Assembly: GCF_000332095.2 (NCBI RefSeq)
Contig: NZ_KI913949.1
Coordinates: 4,736,769-4,800,768 of the forward strand
Length of the DNA stretch: 64,000 bases
Reading direction: 5' to 3'
Source of the DNA: Leptolyngbya sp. PCC 6406
GTDB lineage: Bacteria > Cyanobacteriota > Cyanobacteriia > Phormidesmidales > Phormidesmidaceae
The notes under the pieces were generated by a model that saw only the letters and a list, made by a program, of their open reading frames with translations, searched no databases and was not told the origin of the DNA. The position numbers were made by a program, and so were the translations under genes. How positions within the stretch are numbered: position 1 is the first letter of the stretch; each line of letters starts with the position of its first letter. Shown here in pieces: positions 62,030 through 64,000 of the stretch.

Positions 62030-64000
62030 ATGACAACTACCCCGCGCGAGCGGGAGGCGAAGGTTAAGGTTGTGGTTGATACGGATCCGGTTCCTACTTC
62101 ATTCGAGAAGTGGGCCAAGCCAGGTCATTTTGACCGGACCCTAGCTAGAGGCCCCAAGACCACAACGTGGATCTGGAACCTCCACGCTGACGCTCACGAT
62201 TTCGATAGTCATACCAGTGACTTAGAAGATATTTCGCGCAAGATCTTTAGTGCACATTTTGGCCACCTGGCCATTATCTTCATCTGGTTGAGCGGCATGT
62301 ATTTCCATGGCGCTCGTTTTTCTAACTACGAAGCTTGGATGACTAACCCCACGGGCATCAAGCCCAGTGCTCAGGTTGTCTGGCCCATCTTTGGCCAAGA
62401 GATCCTGAACGCTGACGTGGGTGGCGGATTCCAAGGGATTCAGATTACGTCCGGTTTCTTCCAACTGTGGCGGGCCTCCGGCATTACCAACAGCTACCAG
62501 CTCTACTGCACCGCCATCGGTGGCCTTGTGATGGCTGGCCTCATGCTGTTTGCTGGCTGGTTCCACTACCACAAAAAAGCTCCCAAGCTTGAGTGGTTCC
62601 AGAATGTGGAATCCATGATGAACCACCACCTAGCAGGCTTGCTTGGGCTGGGTTGCTTGGGCTGGGCAGGTCACCAGATCCATGTCTCCCTGCCTATCAA
62701 TAAGCTGCTGGATGCAGGCGTGGCACCGCAGGATATCCCCCTGCCCCATGAGTTCATCCTAGATAAGAGCTTGATGGCGGAGCTGTACCCCAGCTTTGCC
62801 CAGGGCTTGACCCCCTTCTTTACCCTGAATTGGGCGGCCTACGCTGACTTCCTCACCTTCAAAGGGGGATTGAACCCTGTAACTGGTGGTCTTTGGTTGT
62901 CAGATACGGCCCACCATCACCTAGCCCTAGCGGTTCTGTTCATCGTCGCAGGGCACTTCTATCGCACGAACTGGGGCATTGGCCACAGCTTTAAAGAGGT
63001 GCTGGAAGCCCATAAGGGTCCCTTTACCGGGGAAGGTCACAAGGGCATGTACGAGATCTTTACGAACTCCTGGCATTGCCAACTGTCGTGGAACCTCGCT
63101 TGGATGGGCTCTCTGTCCATTCTTGTTGCCCAGCACATGTACTCCATGCCCCCCTATCCGTACATTGCGACGGATTACCCCACTCAGTTGTCGCTCTTTA
63201 CCCACCACATGTGGATTGGCGGCTTCTTGATTGTGGGTGCGGGTGCCCACGCAGCAATTTTCATGGTGCGGGATTACGATCCAGCCACCCATGTAAACAA
63301 CCTGTTGGATCGGGTGCTGCGCTCTCGTGACGCCATCATTTCCCACCTGAACTGGGTCTGTATCTTCCTCGGCTTCCACAGCTTTGGGCTATACATCCAT
63401 AACGACACCATGCGGGCCTTGGGGCGTCCCCAAGACATGTTCTCGGACTCCGCAATTCAGCTACAGCCGATCTTTGCCCAATGGATCCAAGGTATTCATG
63501 CAGGGGCAGCGGGTGCAACAGCTCCCCATGCCCTAGCGAGCGTGAGCCCTGCCTTTGGCGGTGACGTAGTGGCGGTGGCCGGTAAGGTCGCGATGATGCC
63601 TATCACCTTGGGTACGGCGGACTTCATGGTCCACCATATCCATGCGTTCACCATCCATGTGACCGTGTTGATTCTACTGAAGGGTGTCCTGTATGCCCGC
63701 AGTTCTCGCCTTGTACCCGATAAAGGCGAGTTGGGATTCCGGTTCCCCTGCGACGGCCCTGGCCGTGGCGGTACCTGTCAGGTATCTGGTTGGGACCACG
63801 TCTTCCTAGGACTGTTCTGGATGTACAACTCTCTATCCATCGTGATCTTCCACTTCAGTTGGAAGATGCAATCTGATGTTTGGGGAACGGTTTCCGACAG
63901 TGGTGCGGTATCTCATATCACCGCTGGCAATTTTGCCAACAGCGCCATCACCATCAATGGTTGGTTGCGTGACTTCCTGTGGGCGCAAGCCTCTCAGGTC
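62030..64000 (+). CDS. psaA: Photosystem I P700 apoprotein A1 (partial, runs off the window)
   Basis: 657 codons without a stop, of about 750 expected. N-terminus [16 protein letters not shown], then the conserved [18 protein letters not shown] and membrane helices rich in His ligands for chlorophyll. The FX cluster motif [19 protein letters not shown] is present near codon 575-590. PsaA with PsaB carries P700 and the electron-transfer chain to FX; PsaC from this window then takes the electrons. psaB is expected just beyond the edge. Confidence 0.98.
   Translation, partial: MTTTPREREAKVKVVVDTDPVPTSFEKWAKPGHFDRTLARGPKTTTWIWNLHADAHDFDSHTSDLEDISRKIFSAHFGHLAIIFIWLSGMYFHGARFSNYEAWMTNPTGIKPSAQVVWPIFGQEILNADVGGGFQGIQITSGFFQLWRASGITNSYQLYCTAIGGLVMAGLMLFAGWFHYHKKAPKLEWFQNVESMMNHHLAGLLGLGCLGWAGHQIHVSLPINKLLDAGVAPQDIPLPHEFILDKSLMAELYPSFAQGLTPFFTLNWAAYADFLTFKGGLNPVTGGLWLSDTAHHHLALAVLFIVAGHFYRTNWGIGHSFKEVLEAHKGPFTGEGHKGMYEIFTNSWHCQLSWNLAWMGSLSILVAQHMYSMPPYPYIATDYPTQLSLFTHHMWIGGFLIVGAGAHAAIFMVRDYDPATHVNNLLDRVLRSRDAIISHLNWVCIFLGFHSFGLYIHNDTMRALGRPQDMFSDSAIQLQPIFAQWIQGIHAGAAGATAPHALASVSPAFGGDVVAVAGKVAMMPITLGTADFMVHHIHAFTIHVTVLILLKGVLYARSSRLVPDKGELGFRFPCDGPGRGGTCQVSGWDHVFLGLFWMYNSLSIVIFHFSWKMQSDVWGTVSDSGAVSHITAGNFANSAITINGWLRDFLWAQASQV

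Overview
The window comes from a phycobilisome-bearing cyanobacterium. It holds a full phycocyanin operon (cpcB-cpcA-cpcC1-cpcC2-cpcD-cpcE-cpcF, minus strand, 35843 down to 30822) with the rest of the phycocyanin bilin lyases beside it (cpcT, a cpcU-like gene, cpcS). It also has psaC, the first 657 codons of psaA (running off the right edge), thf1/psb29, aerobic hemF, a Cph2-type phytochrome and many HIP1 octamers (GCGATCGC). Genus cannot be fixed from the sequence. I see no rRNA, tRNA or CRISPR array.

Layout. 0-3.8 kb: a RAYT transposase and REP-like repeat arrays bracketing a NACHT-GUN4 fusion gene. 3.8-9.3 kb: transketolase, fabF-acpP, psaC and two small genes. 9.3-15 kb: 6-phosphogluconolactonase, two FHA proteins, an LRAT-like protein, a ketopantoate reductase homologue and thf1. 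15-27 kb: a CpcT/CpeT-family gene, rodA-mrp, hemF, a STAS protein, a glyoxalase-fold protein, a VTE6-like gene, an NnrU/Z-ISO-like gene, a thioredoxin, ribD and a rhomboid protease. 27-31 kb: a large HTH/NB-ARC/WD40 STAND protein. 31-39 kb: phycocyanin locus. 39-48.7 kb: rpmG-rpsR-rnb, a knotless phytochrome with GGDEF-EAL output, a DUF305 lipoprotein, an LpxB-related protein and an ABC-2 permease. 49-52.4 kb: a secreted endonuclease, Ni-SOD (sodN), Fe-SOD (sodB) and the Ni-SOD maturation protease (sodX). 52.4-56.7 kb: mobile elements (IS630 with two MITEs, IS110). 56.7-64 kb: metallophosphoesterase, PrsW-like protease, a lipoprotein and psaA.

The phycocyanin region works as one module. CpcE/F serve CpcA Cys84, CpcS/U serve CpcB Cys84 and CpcT serves CpcB Cys155, so all three chromophore sites have a dedicated lyase within about 8 kb. 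Hairpins between cpcA, cpcC1 and cpcC2 probably set subunit/linker ratios.

The most unusual signal is a tiny palindromic element, seven copies in the window. Each looks like a 25-bp (or shorter) two-hairpin cassette inserted in a HIP1 octamer with duplication of the central AT. The added length is always a multiple of three (27, 24 or 18 bp), and six of seven copies lie in frame inside protein genes (ribD, sodX, the phytochrome, a small hypothetical, and twice in one lipoprotein gene), in several reading frames. A second pattern is IS630-type elements sitting exactly in CTAG stop codons, where the element's first base rebuilds the TAG. A third is a 205-bp multi-hairpin repeat in three copies with paired base changes.
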